Source: Flavobacterium sp. LHD-80 (GTDB taxonomy: Bacteria > Bacteroidota > Bacteroidia > Flavobacteriales > Flavobacteriaceae). Taken from it: a stretch of 64,000 nucleotides of DNA. Positions within the stretch are counted from its first letter, which is position 1, and each line of letters starts with the position of its first letter. The notes beneath the pieces are model-generated. The model did not search any database. It saw nothing but the letters and a program-made list of their open reading frames with translations, and had not been told where the DNA came from. Below are positions 24,072 through 33,084 of the stretch, piece after piece. The translations under genes were made by a program, and so were the position numbers. Where the stretch lies: the NCBI RefSeq assembly GCF_030929605.1, contig NZ_JAVFVS010000001.1, positions 496,001 through 560,000 on the forward strand, given 5' to 3'.

Positions 24072-26261
24072 ATGGAAATGGAACAGTTTTATTACGACAA
24101 CAAAATTGTAAAAAAATTCATTTACGCCACTATTCTCTTTGGAGTAGTAGGTATGTTAGTGGGACTGACCTTAGCGGTTATGTACCTTTTTCCCAACATG
24201 ACAGATGGGATTTCGTGGCTTAGCTACGGCCGATTAAGACCTTTGCATACAAATGCAGTTATTTTTGCCTTTGTCGGAAATGCTTTTTTTGCGGGGTTAT
24301 ACTACTCGTTGCAGCGTTTGCTGAAAGCAAGAATGTTCAGTGATTTTTTAAGTAATCTGCATTTTTGGGGCTGGCAGTTAATTATTGTTGCAGCTGCCAT
24401 TACATTACCATTAGGTTATACCTCATCAAAAGAGTATGCCGAACTGGAGTGGCCTATTGATATTGCAATTGCATTAATTTGGGTTGTAATGGGAATCAAT
24501 ATGATTGGTACCATGCTTCGCAGAAGAGAAAGGCATTTATATGTTGCTATTTGGTTCTACTTAGCCACTTTTGTGACAGTTGCTGTTTTGCATATCTTTA
24601 ATAATATTGAATTACCAGTTTCTGCGTTAAAAAGTTATTCTGTTTACGCAGGTGTTCAAGATGCGCTGGTACAGTGGTGGTATGGGCATAATGCAGTTGC
24701 ATTTTTCTTGACAACACCATTTTTAGGATTGATGTATTATTTTATTCCTAAAGTAGCAAACCGACCTATTTATTCTTATAGATTATCTATTATTCACTTT
24801 TGGTCTTTAATCTTTATTTACATTTGGGCTGGACCTCACCACTTATTATATTCAGCTTTGCCTAACTGGGCGCAGAATTTAGGAGTTGTATTTTCAGTAA
24901 TGCTTATTGCTCCATCTTGGGGAGGTATGATCAACGGACTTTTAACGTTGAGAGGTGCTTGGGATAAAGTTCGTGAAGAACCAGTTTTAAAATTCTTTGT
25001 TGTAGCTATTACAGGATACGGAATGGCAACTTTTGAAGGTCCAATGCTTTCTTTTAAAAATGTAAATGCTATTGCGCACTATACAGACTGGATTATTGCA
25101 CACGTACACGTTGGAGCTTTAGCATGGAACGGTTTTATGTCATTTGGTATTATCTATTGGTTGATTCCTCGAATGACAAAAAGCACCTTATTTTCTAAAA
25201 AACTAGCTAATTTCCATTTCTGGATCGGAACTTTAGGAATTATATTATACGCATTGCCAATGTATGTGGCAGGTTTCCAGCAAGCTTCTATGTGGAAACA
25301 ATTTAATCCAGACGGAACTTTAACGTACGGAAACTTCCTTGAAACCGTTACTGCAATTATGCCTTTATATTGGATGAGAGCAATTGGTGGTACGCTTTAT
25401 CTAGTGGGGATGATAACATTGGTTTACAATATTATAATGACCGTAAAAGCTGGAGATACTATTGAAGATGAATTAGCTCAGGCTCCTGCATTGCAAACAA
25501 TTAGTAGTAATAGGCTTAGAGGAGAAAAATTCCATACTTGGTTAGAAAGAAAACCAATTCAATTGACCATTTTAGCTACGATTGCGATTTTAATTGGAGG
25601 TATTATTCAAATTGTACCAACAATTATGGTTAAATCAAATATTCCAACAATTTCAAGCGTAAAACCTTACACACCTTTAGAATTAGAGGGACGTGATTTA
25701 TATATCAGAGAAGGATGTGTAGGTTGTCACTCACAATCAGTTCGACCATTTAGAAGTGAAGTTGAAAGGTACGGTCCACAAGCAAAAGCAGGAGAATTTG
25801 TTTATGATCATCCATTTTTATGGGGATCAAAACGAACTGGGCCAGATTTATTAAGAGTAGGAGGTAAGTACAATGACAACTGGCATTTTAACCATATGTG
25901 GAATCCACAAAGTACATCTGCAGGTTCAATTATGCCGGGCTACAAATGGCTATTCGACAATAAACCTTTGGATATTTCTTTGACGCAAAAGAAAATGCAA
26001 GCAATGGTTTCACTTGGTGTTCCATATTCAGAAACTGAAATTGCAAACGCTCAGAAAACATTGAGAGATCAAGCTGTTAAAATTGAAAAAAGCTTAGAAA
26101 ACGATCCTGATTTTGTGAAAAGTTATGAGGATAGCAAAAAGAAAGCTGCTGCCAAAGGAGAACAATTTGTTCCAATGAATGAAAGAGAAATTGTTGCTTT
26201 GATAGCTTATATACAAAGACTTGGTACTGATATTAAAGTAAAAGATACTGCTAAAAAATAA
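24072..26261 (+). CDS. ccoN: cbb3-type cytochrome c oxidase, fused subunits I and II
   Basis: A 729-residue fusion. Residues about 1-480 are CcoN with twelve or so membrane helices and the histidines of the haem b and haem b3-CuB centre (LHTNAV, YGHNAV, GPHHLLY, HVHVGAL). Residues about 500-729 are CcoO, anchored by one helix and carrying the haem c site Cys549-x2-Cys552-His553 in GCVGCHSQSVRPF. The enzyme is a high-affinity terminal oxidase for low oxygen. The N-O fusion is known from Bacteroidota. The stop is four bases before ccoQ. Confidence 0.97.
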   Translation: MEMEQFYYDNKIVKKFIYATILFGVVGMLVGLTLAVMYLFPNMTDGISWLSYGRLRPLHTNAVIFAFVGNAFFAGLYYSLQRLLKARMFSDFLSNLHFWGWQLIIVAAAITLPLGYTSSKEYAELEWPIDIAIALIWVVMGINMIGTMLRRRERHLYVAIWFYLATFVTVAVLHIFNNIELPVSALKSYSVYAGVQDALVQWWYGHNAVAFFLTTPFLGLMYYFIPKVANRPIYSYRLSIIHFWSLIFIYIWAGPHHLLYSALPNWAQNLGVVFSVMLIAPSWGGMINGLLTLRGAWDKVREEPVLKFFVVAITGYGMATFEGPMLSFKNVNAIAHYTDWIIAHVHVGALAWNGFMSFGIIYWLIPRMTKSTLFSKKLANFHFWIGTLGIILYALPMYVAGFQQASMWKQFNPDGTLTYGNFLETVTAIMPLYWMRAIGGTLYLVGMITLVYNIIMTVKAGDTIEDELAQAPALQTISSNRLRGEKFHTWLERKPIQLTILATIAILIGGIIQIVPTIMVKSNIPTISSVKPYTPLELEGRDLYIREGCVGCHSQSVRPFRSEVERYGPQAKAGEFVYDHPFLWGSKRTGPDLLRVGGKYNDNWHFNHMWNPQSTSAGSIMPGYKWLFDNKPLDISLTQKKMQAMVSLGVPYSETEIANAQKTLRDQAVKIEKSLENDPDFVKSYEDSKKKAAAKGEQFVPMNEREIVALIAYIQRLGTDIKVKDTAKK

Positions 26262-26265
26262 GGCT

Positions 26266-26442
26266 ATGTTTGAACAGATAAAACACAATATGGAGACAAT
26301 ATCGGGTATAGAAATTTACCCGATTCTATCTCTCTTGATCTTCTTTTTATTTTTTGTTGGATTAGCCTTTTGGGTATTTTCATATAAAAAAGAAAAGATT
26401 AAAGAAATGAGTGAAATTCCTTTAAATGAGGACTTGGTATAA
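26266..26442 (+). CDS. ccoQ: cbb3 oxidase subunit CcoQ/FixQ
   Basis: A 58-residue protein starting MFEQIKHNMET, with one membrane helix (ILSLLIFFLFFVGLAFWVFSY) and a charged cytoplasmic tail (KKEKIKEM). Size, topology and position between ccoNO and ccoP identify it as CcoQ, a small subunit that stabilises the complex. Sequence alone would not identify it; the position decides. Confidence 0.88.
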   Translation: MFEQIKHNMETISGIEIYPILSLLIFFLFFVGLAFWVFSYKKEKIKEMSEIPLNEDLV

Positions 26443-26460
26443 TTTCAAAAGATAAATAAA

Positions 26461-27402
26461 ATGAAAAAGTTTTTCCCAGTATATGTAAGAGTACCACTTA
26501 TTTTCTTCATCGGTTTTGCTTTGATGGAGTATTTTATTGATTCAGGTGATAAACCGGCTTTTATAAAATTCCCAATGGTTTCTGTCTTTTTAGCTGTATT
26601 TCTATTTGTTTTAATAGCAATTGAAATTACACTCAGCGCAGTTAATCGAGTGATGTATCATTTAATGTCTCCTGAAGAAAAAGCTAAGGTAGATTATGAA
26701 AATAGTCTGAGTTTAAGCGAAAGCACATGGTTTAAAGAGTTGATGCATAAACTTACAAAGACACCTCCTATGGAAAAAGAAGGTGATTTGTTGATGGATC
26801 ATGATTATGACGGAATCAAGGAGCTTGATAATAATTTACCGCCATGGTGGGTTTATTTATTCTACATCTGTATCATTTTTGGTGCTATCTATCTTGTGCA
26901 TTATGAAATTCTTGGTGGAGATGATCAGGAAACAGAGCTTAAAAAAGAAATGGCGCAAGCAAAAATTGATGTGGACGAATACTTGAAAACGGCACCAGAT
27001 TTAATGGATGAAAAAACAGTTGTTTTACTTACTGATGAACCAAGTTTAGCAGCAGGTAAAGAAATTTTCATGACAAATTGTGCTGCTTGCCACAGAGCAG
27101 ATGGTGGAGGTCAAATTGGTCCAAATTTAACAGACGATCATTGGATTTTAGGAGGTGGCATTAAAAATGTTTTCCATACTATTACAAATGGTGGTCGTGA
27201 TGGAAAAGGAATGGTTTCTTGGAAAACAAATGGTATGAAGCCAAAAGATATTCAAAAAGTGGCTAGTTATATATTGTCTTTACAAGGAAGCAATCCTAAA
27301 GAACCAAAAGAAGCTGAAGGTGAAGTTTGGGTCGATGAAAGTGCTCCAAAAAAAGACGCAGCGGCAAATAGTCCAAAAGATAGTACAGAAGTTAAAAAAT
27401 AA
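26461..27402 (+). CDS. ccoP: cbb3 oxidase subunit III (CcoP), mono-haem type
   Basis: A 313-residue membrane-anchored cytochrome c. There are two N-terminal hydrophobic segments (about 8-25 and 38-60). The FixP_N segment (YDGIKELDNNLPPWWVYLFY, about 116-150) gives a further helix. A single haem c domain has Cys207-x2-Cys210-His211 in TNCAACH and a Met ligand candidate in GMVSW or GMKP. Proteobacterial CcoP has two haem sites; only one is present here, and the C-terminal tail is low-complexity and acidic or lysine-rich. Confidence 0.93.
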   Translation: MKKFFPVYVRVPLIFFIGFALMEYFIDSGDKPAFIKFPMVSVFLAVFLFVLIAIEITLSAVNRVMYHLMSPEEKAKVDYENSLSLSESTWFKELMHKLTKTPPMEKEGDLLMDHDYDGIKELDNNLPPWWVYLFYICIIFGAIYLVHYEILGGDDQETELKKEMAQAKIDVDEYLKTAPDLMDEKTVVLLTDEPSLAAGKEIFMTNCAACHRADGGGQIGPNLTDDHWILGGGIKNVFHTITNGGRDGKGMVSWKTNGMKPKDIQKVASYILSLQGSNPKEPKEAEGEVWVDESAPKKDAAANSPKDSTEVKK

Positions 27403-27407
27403 TAATC

Positions 27408-28826
27408 ATGTCAAATTTACCAGACGAAGCTTTTAGAGATACCATTGGAACTATTGATGAAGGCGGTAATAGAAAATTTATCTTCCCTAAAAAACCGTCT
27501 GGTAAGTTCTATGATTATAGAAAGATTGTCAGCTATGTTTTATTAGCTATTTTAGTTGCAAATCCTTTTATAAAAATCAACGGTAACCAATTTATGATGT
27601 TCAATGTTATGGAACGTCGTTTTAATATTTTTGGATTTCCGTTTTGGCCTCAGGATTTTTACCTTTTTGTAATTTCAATGCTGGTTGGCGTCGTTTTTAT
27701 AATTTTATTTACGGTCGTTTTTGGAAGGATTTTTTGCGGATGGATTTGTCCGCAGACTATTTTTTTAGAAATGGTTTTTCGCCGAATTGAATATTGGATT
27801 GATGGCGATCGCGGTTCTCAATCGCGTTTAGCCCGACAAGAATGGAATGCAGAAAAAATTAGAAAAAGGCTTTTAAAATGGACTGTTTTCTTTTTAATTT
27901 CTTTTGGTATTGCGAATGTGTTTTTAGCTTATTTGGTTGGCAGTGATCAGTTATTTTTAATGATTGAGCAAGGTCCGGTAAAGCAGGCGAACAATTTTAT
28001 TGCCCTATTGATCTTTACTGGTGTTTTTTACTTTGTTTTTGTTTGGTTTCGCGAACAGGTTTGCATAATTGCTTGTCCTTACGGCAGACTTCAAGGAGTT
28101 CTTCTTGATAATAAATCCATCAACGTTGCATACGATTTTGTTCGTGGCGAAAAAGAGGAGGGTCGTGCAAAATTTAATAAAAAGGAAGATCGAGCATTAA
28201 CTGGAAAAGGAGATTGTATTGATTGTCTTCAATGTGTGCATGTCTGCCCAATGGGAATCGATATTCGAAACGGAACTCAGTTAGAATGCACCAATTGCAC
28301 TGCTTGTATTGACGAATGTGACCATATAATGGAAAGTGTAGGTTTGCCAAAAGGTCTTATCCGTTACGCTTCTGAAGATGAAATAACAAAAAAAGAGCCT
28401 TTTAAGTTTACTAATAGAATGAAAGGTTATACAGCTGTATTATTTATTTTGTTAAGTGTATTCGTTGGGATGTTGTTTTTAAGAACTAATGTTGAGGCTA
28501 TTATTTTGCGTTTGCCAGGACAATTATTTCAGCATAAGGGGGATAAAATAAGCAATGTTTACACGTATAAAATTGTCAATAAAACGATGAATGATTATAA
28601 TGACATTCATTTTGAATTGATTGACCAGAAAGGTGAAATTAAAAACGTTGGGAATACTCATTTCAAAATTAAAAGAGAAGAAACTGCTCAAGGGACACTT
28701 TTTATAGAAATCAATGAAGCAATTTTGGAAAGTGATAAAACCACAGTTAAAATTGGGGTTTATGATGGCGATAAATTGCTTGAGACAACCAAAACAAATT
28801 TTTTAAGCCCGCGAAGTTTTAATTAA
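27408..28826 (+). CDS. ccoG: Cytochrome c oxidase accessory protein CcoG
   Basis: A 472-residue membrane protein with about five helices, a conserved CGWICPQ segment (about 107-113) and a cytoplasmic ferredoxin-like domain with two cysteine clusters (CIDCLQCVHVCP and CTNCTACIDECD). CcoG is a Cu(II) reductase that supplies Cu(I) for cbb3 assembly. The C-terminal 110 residues form a periplasmic Ig-like domain. It lies six bases after ccoP and twelve before ccoH. Confidence 0.95.
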   Translation: MSNLPDEAFRDTIGTIDEGGNRKFIFPKKPSGKFYDYRKIVSYVLLAILVANPFIKINGNQFMMFNVMERRFNIFGFPFWPQDFYLFVISMLVGVVFIILFTVVFGRIFCGWICPQTIFLEMVFRRIEYWIDGDRGSQSRLARQEWNAEKIRKRLLKWTVFFLISFGIANVFLAYLVGSDQLFLMIEQGPVKQANNFIALLIFTGVFYFVFVWFREQVCIIACPYGRLQGVLLDNKSINVAYDFVRGEKEEGRAKFNKKEDRALTGKGDCIDCLQCVHVCPMGIDIRNGTQLECTNCTACIDECDHIMESVGLPKGLIRYASEDEITKKEPFKFTNRMKGYTAVLFILLSVFVGMLFLRTNVEAIILRLPGQLFQHKGDKISNVYTYKIVNKTMNDYNDIHFELIDQKGEIKNVGNTHFKIKREETAQGTLFIEINEAILESDKTTVKIGVYDGDKLLETTKTNFLSPRSFN

Positions 28827-28838
28827 AATACTACGATT

Positions 28839-29288
28839 ATGAAAATAAATTGGGGAACCGGAATTGTAATAGCTTTTGCTCTTTTTATGACTTTTATTTT
28901 ATATTTTGTTTTTGAAGTACAATCAAATGCCAAATATGATAATGATTTAGTTGTAGAGGAGTATTACAAGCATGACTCACATTTTCAGGAGGAAATGGCA
29001 CGTGTTCAGAATGCACACGATTTACAGCAAAAACCTTCAATTACTTTTGGCGAGACAGGCGTTAAAGTTGCATTTCCTGCAACTTTTGAAAGCGATAAAG
29101 TAACAGGGAATATTTTATTGTATCGCCCTTCAAATAAGAAATTTGATTTTAATACTAAAATTGCTTTAACAAACTCAGCTTTGTTTATTCCAAAAGATAA
29201 ATTGATTAAAGGACGTTGGGATGTTAATATGGAATGGCAGTACAACGGAACAAAATACTTGACTAAAGAAGTAATTTACGTAAACTAA
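28839..29288 (+). CDS. ccoH: cbb3 oxidase assembly protein CcoH/FixH
   Basis: A 149-residue protein with one N-terminal helix (WGTGIVIAFALFMTFILYFVF) and a periplasmic beta domain, the layout of FixH/CcoH. The motif VVEEYYKHDSHFQEEM after the helix is typical for the family. CcoH binds the assembling oxidase and is needed for its stability. It is in operon with ccoG. Confidence 0.92.
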   Translation: MKINWGTGIVIAFALFMTFILYFVFEVQSNAKYDNDLVVEEYYKHDSHFQEEMARVQNAHDLQQKPSITFGETGVKVAFPATFESDKVTGNILLYRPSNKKFDFNTKIALTNSALFIPKDKLIKGRWDVNMEWQYNGTKYLTKEVIYVN

Positions 29289-29295
29289 TTTACAA

Positions 29296-29997
29296 ATGTT
29301 GTATTCGGCATTCATATTAGGTCTTATCAGCAGTCTGCATTGTGTTGGAATGTGTGGGCCCATTGCTGTTATGTTGCCAGTCGATCATCAAAACGAAGTA
29401 AAAAAGGTCACTCAGATTATCACTTATCATTTAGGTCGTCTGACAGCTTATGGAACAATAGGTTTGATTTTTGGTTTGTTGGGCCGTGGTTTCTTTATGG
29501 CGGGAATACAGCAGAAAATATCAATTTTCATTGGTATTGCAATGATATTGGTTGTTTTGATCCCTGAGAAAGCATTTGCTAAATACAATTTTTCAAAACG
29601 TGTTTATAAAGTAATTTCAAAGATTAAATCAAATTTAGGAAGTCAGTTTAAAAAGAAGAGTTACAAATCTCTTTTTGTAATAGGCTTATTAAATGGTTTT
29701 CTTCCATGCGGAATGGTTTACGTGGGATTGTTTGGTGCAATTGCTATGCAAAGTGCCAATTTAGGGGTTCTATACATGCTACTTTACGGCTTAGGAACTA
29801 TTCCTTTAATGACGATCGTGGTTTATGTCAATTCATTGTTAAAATTGCCTTTCCGAAATAAAATTCAGAAGGCAATTCCTTATGTAGCCGTTTTTATAGG
29901 TGTTTTATTTATTTTAAGAGGCTTGGGTTTAGGAATTCCCTATGTGTCGCCATCAAATATGAGTTTATTTGTACAACAGACTCCTAATTGTTATTAA
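29296..29997 (+). CDS. SafE/TauE-family membrane protein of the cbb3 locus
   Basis: A 233-residue protein with about six membrane helices. The start LISSLHCVGMCGPIA and the second repeat GFLPCGMVYVGLFGA carry the paired Cys motifs of the DsbD-like/SafE group. Such proteins end cbb3 operons in Bacteroidota and are annotated as sulfite exporter family, but the cysteines and context suggest copper or thiol handling for the oxidase. That role is inference. It ends with a 4-base tail-to-tail overlap with hemN. Confidence 0.85.
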   Translation: MLYSAFILGLISSLHCVGMCGPIAVMLPVDHQNEVKKVTQIITYHLGRLTAYGTIGLIFGLLGRGFFMAGIQQKISIFIGIAMILVVLIPEKAFAKYNFSKRVYKVISKIKSNLGSQFKKKSYKSLFVIGLLNGFLPCGMVYVGLFGAIAMQSANLGVLYMLLYGLGTIPLMTIVVYVNSLLKLPFRNKIQKAIPYVAVFIGVLFILRGLGLGIPYVSPSNMSLFVQQTPNCY

Positions 29998-31358
29998 ACA
30001 GTCATTGAAAACAGGTTTGTTTCCGGTGATTTTCTTTTTAAGTGTAAGTCAAAAGCCATACAAATATTGCGGACAAAAGGCCTTCCGGCTTCGGTAATTT
30101 TAATTTTATTTCCTTTGATAATAATTAGCTCATCATTTTCTATTTCTTTTAAAGCCAATAAAACTTCAGGAAGTTCTTTAAAGTATAAAGATTCATTGCT
30201 CCAAGAAGTTTCTAGCTCACAGGTGAGATTTAAGATGTGTTTTCTAATAATTAAATCTTCATCATTCAAAATATGCCCTTTTACAACTGGCAACTGATTT
30301 GATTGCAAGATTTGATAATATTCTTCAAGATTTTTAGTATTCTGCGCAAAACTATACCAGCTGTCACTAATTGATGAAACTCCTAAACCAATCATAAGTT
30401 GTGTTTTTGAAGCACTGTATCCCATGAAATTTCTATGAAGTTTTTTAGCGTGTGCTGCCTGAAATAAACTATCTGATGACTGTGCAAAATGATCCATACC
30501 AACTTCATGATATCCATTTGTTGACAGAAGTATTTTTCCTGTTTCATAAAGCATTCTTTTTTCAGCATCTTTCGGCAAGTTTTCTTCATTAAAACCGCGC
30601 TGTCCGTTACCTTTTATCCATGGAACATGGGCATAACTGTAGAATGCTAATCGATCTGGTTTTAATGAATTTGTTTTTTCAATTGTATCAACAATATTTT
30701 CGACAGTTTGAAATGGAAGGCCAAAAATGATATCATGGCCAATTGATTTATAGCCAATCTCTTTTGCCCAAAAAGTTACTTTTGCAACATTGTGAAAAGG
30801 CTGTATACGATGAATGGCTTTTTGAACTTTTTCGGCATAATCCTGAACTCCAAAACTTACTCGGCGAAAGCCCAAATCATATAATTTCTTAAGCTGTTCG
30901 TAAGTGGTGTTATTTGGATGTCCTTCAAAACTGAATTCGTAATTTTTGGCCTTGTCGGCTAACTTAAAAATTCCACTGATAAGATTTTCTAAGTTAGCAA
31001 CAGAAAAAAAAGTGGGAGTTCCTCCGCCTAGATGAATTTCTTTAACAAGAGGTTTTTCGGGAAGAAGTTTACAATATAAACTCCATTCTTTTAAGAGAGC
31101 ATCTATGTATATTTCTTCTACGGAATGATTTTTCGTGATTCGTTTGTTGCATCCGCAAAAAGTACACATGCTTTCGCAAAATGGCAAATGAATGTATAAA
31201 CTGATTCCGTTTTGGGTATTGCTTTCTGAAAATGATTTTTGAAAAGATGCTGTCCATTTTTCCAAAGTAAAATCGGCTTCATTCCAGTAGGGAACTGTTG
31301 GATAACTTGTATATCTTGGACCTGGGACGTTATATTTTTGAGTCAGTGAAATTTTCAT
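29994..31358 (-). CDS. hemN: Oxygen-independent coproporphyrinogen III dehydrogenase
   Basis: A 454-residue radical SAM enzyme that makes protoporphyrinogen without oxygen, for haem supply. The 4Fe-4S motif is C-x3-C-x2-C in PFCESMCTFCGC, preceded by the HemN start YTSYPTVPYWNE. GGGTPTFF is the SAM-binding motif. The length matches true HemN (about 457 in E. coli), not the shorter HemW. It faces the cbb3 operon and has its own FNR-like operator, which fits joint use under low oxygen. Confidence 0.96.
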   Translation of the reverse strand: MKISLTQKYNVPGPRYTSYPTVPYWNEADFTLEKWTASFQKSFSESNTQNGISLYIHLPFCESMCTFCGCNKRITKNHSVEEIYIDALLKEWSLYCKLLPEKPLVKEIHLGGGTPTFFSVANLENLISGIFKLADKAKNYEFSFEGHPNNTTYEQLKKLYDLGFRRVSFGVQDYAEKVQKAIHRIQPFHNVAKVTFWAKEIGYKSIGHDIIFGLPFQTVENIVDTIEKTNSLKPDRLAFYSYAHVPWIKGNGQRGFNEENLPKDAEKRMLYETGKILLSTNGYHEVGMDHFAQSSDSLFQAAHAKKLHRNFMGYSASKTQLMIGLGVSSISDSWYSFAQNTKNLEEYYQILQSNQLPVVKGHILNDEDLIIRKHILNLTCELETSWSNESLYFKELPEVLLALKEIENDELIIIKGNKIKITEAGRPFVRNICMAFDLHLKRKSPETNLFSMTV

Positions 31359-31381
31359 AAATAAAACATTTTGAGAGGGAT

Positions 31382-31389
31382 CAAAATTA
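31382..31389 (-). promoter_or_regulatory. Promoter -7 box of hemN
   Basis: TAATTTTG on the minus strand, identical to the ccoS box, 23 bases before the hemN start codon. Confidence 0.75.
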
Positions 31390-31411
31390 CTTTACTTGTT
31401 TAAAAATTAAA

Positions 31412-31425
31412 ATGATAAATATCAT
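31412..31425. promoter_or_regulatory. FNR-like operator upstream of hemN
   Basis: ATGATAAATATCAT has perfect 5-base arms ATGAT/ATCAT around four bases. Its centre is 36.5 bases from the end of the -7 box, exactly the spacing found before ccoS. Confidence 0.8.
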
Positions 31426-31441
31426 ATTGTTATTGCAAAAT

Positions 31442-31471
31442 AAAAAGAGACTCAATAGTTGAGCCTCTTTT
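31442..31471. terminator. Terminator downstream of the 158-residue membrane protein gene
   Basis: AAAAGAGACTCAA pairs with TTGAGCCTCTTTT with one mismatch around a 3-base loop, with A and T tracts at both ends. It separates the gene at 31485-31961 from hemN. Confidence 0.85.
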
Positions 31472-31484
31472 CTGAATTAAATAA

Positions 31485-31961
31485 CTAACGTGAAATAGAA
31501 TCTTGGATGATTTTAAGCCATTTTTTTGCAAAAATATGATCTTGATAAGCACTTATTTGTTTGATGCGATCATCATCGAAATCATAGAATGGTATGGTGA
31601 TTTTTTTAGAATTTTCTTTTTCTTGGAATTCAAAATCGATTTTCATAATCGTGTCTGAGTTTCCATCTGTAGTTAAAACCAATTTGCAGGAAGAAATGTT
31701 TTTTAAATCAACATAGGTTGCTTCTTGCTGGTTTGGGTTGAAATTCATTAAAACAAATCTCTTGTTTTTTTGATCTATAGTAAGTGTTTTATTACTCTGA
31801 GACTCTGTTAAATCAAAATCTTCAGGATGAGTTGCGTTGAACTTCTTTTTAATATTTAAAATTTTAGATTTATTAGCAGCGCTCGATCGTGCTGAAAAAT
31901 AGACCGGAATAGCGACAATTATTGCAATCACTAAACCAATTATGGTTACACTAGTTTCCAT
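31485..31961 (-). CDS. Hypothetical protein with N-terminal membrane anchor
   Basis: A 158-residue protein with one N-terminal helix (TIIGLVIAIIVAIPVYFSA) and a soluble domain of about 130 residues rich in beta strands (KTLTIDQKNKRFVLMNF, MKIDFEF). The middle pattern resembles PH-like domains found in small membrane-associated bacterial proteins, but no family is recognised. It has its own terminator and no obvious partner. Confidence 0.75.
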   Translation of the reverse strand: METSVTIIGLVIAIIVAIPVYFSARSSAANKSKILNIKKKFNATHPEDFDLTESQSNKTLTIDQKNKRFVLMNFNPNQQEATYVDLKNISSCKLVLTTDGNSDTIMKIDFEFQEKENSKKITIPFYDFDDDRIKQISAYQDHIFAKKWLKIIQDSISR

Positions 31962-32077
31962 TTTTGATGTTTTAATTTGATAAATAATATGAAATCATAA
32001 ACTGTTTTCGGGCAGAAAACGGTTTAAAAGATTAAGAAAGAAGAGGTTTCTTTCTCATTAAAATTTCACGGATTTAT

Positions 32078-32425
32078 TTACCAGAAAAAATGAAACGCAT
32101 AGAGCATTAGAGAGATTTTCTTGCTCTGAGTTGAAAATTGACGTGTAAAATTAAATGAAGATTTAACAGTTTCGTGCTGTGGAATGGCTACGATTAAAGA
32201 ATCGAACCATTTTATTACAACAGGATAATCTGTTTTGATGCTTGCAGCGAATTGATAGCTGGTCTGTGGTTGGATAAATGCAGATGAATCTGGAATATCT
32301 TTAGAAAAATTGGTGTCCGTTTTTTGACTTTCAACTATTTGCATAGGAACATCGTTTGCTTGAGCAGCAAAGAAGCCAATAATCAAAAGTGAAATAAATA
32401 GTATGGTCTTACGAATCCAATTCAT
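32078..32425 (-). CDS. Small secreted hypothetical protein
   Basis: A 115-residue protein with a cleavable signal peptide (MNWIRKTILFISLLIIGFFAAQA). The mature part is short and hydrophilic, without cysteines or known motifs, and ends in an aromatic stretch (YAFHFFW). No family is recognised. It could be a small periplasmic protein or a poorly conserved gene. Confidence 0.6.
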   Translation of the reverse strand: MNWIRKTILFISLLIIGFFAAQANDVPMQIVESQKTDTNFSKDIPDSSAFIQPQTSYQFAASIKTDYPVVIKWFDSLIVAIPQHETVKSSFNFTRQFSTQSKKISLMLYAFHFFW

Positions 32426-32538
32426 GAGGCGAATTTAGTTCATAAAACAGAAAAAAAGAAATTTAAAAGTATTAATTACTTCTTAAAAGTGCTTTTTGCT
32501 TTATCCTCAGCTTTAATAATCGCTGAGGATAGAAGTAT

Positions 32539-32961
32539 TTATTGTTGCATTTTAAAGTAGTAATCGGCAGAATGCTTTCCCCCGCCATAAAATAGAAAGA
32601 AAATGCAAAGCAGTAATACTGTTATTGCAAGAAATAAGCTTTCAGAATGCATTCTTCCCATGAAATTAACTAAAACTGCTCCAAAAAGTATTGGTAGCTG
32701 TGCAGCAATTGCCCAGCGTGTGAGCAGACCGAAAACGATCATTATTCCTCCAATCATATGCGCGGGCGCAATATAATGCAGCAGGAACATGCCACCTCCA
32801 AACTGATCAATTGGAGAAATTAAATCATGCAGATATTGAACATTCGTTACAAATGAAACTCCTTTCATAAATAAAAAAACACCCAATACAATACGTACTA
32901 AATCTACTGGTAAATAAGTGTGCGAATTTGCCCATTTATTCAAGCTTTTTACATTTTCCAT
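32539..32961 (-). CDS. DoxX family membrane protein
   Basis: A 140-residue protein with four predicted helices. VRIVLGVFLFMKGVSFV and HMIGGIMIVFGLLTRWAI fit the DoxX/DoxD family. Members are linked to quinone or thiosulfate redox processes and oxidative stress, but the role here is unknown. It is a single gene. Confidence 0.85.
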   Translation of the reverse strand: MENVKSLNKWANSHTYLPVDLVRIVLGVFLFMKGVSFVTNVQYLHDLISPIDQFGGGMFLLHYIAPAHMIGGIMIVFGLLTRWAIAAQLPILFGAVLVNFMGRMHSESLFLAITVLLLCIFFLFYGGGKHSADYYFKMQQ

Positions 32962-33084
32962 GACATTGCGTGATTAAAAATTGTTTATTAAAATTACAAA
33001 ATTTTAATAACATATTTAATAATAAGTCCTTGAAAATGAGTTTTTTGTTGTTTGTTTGCCTTGTTTTGAGAATTTCGGAATATT

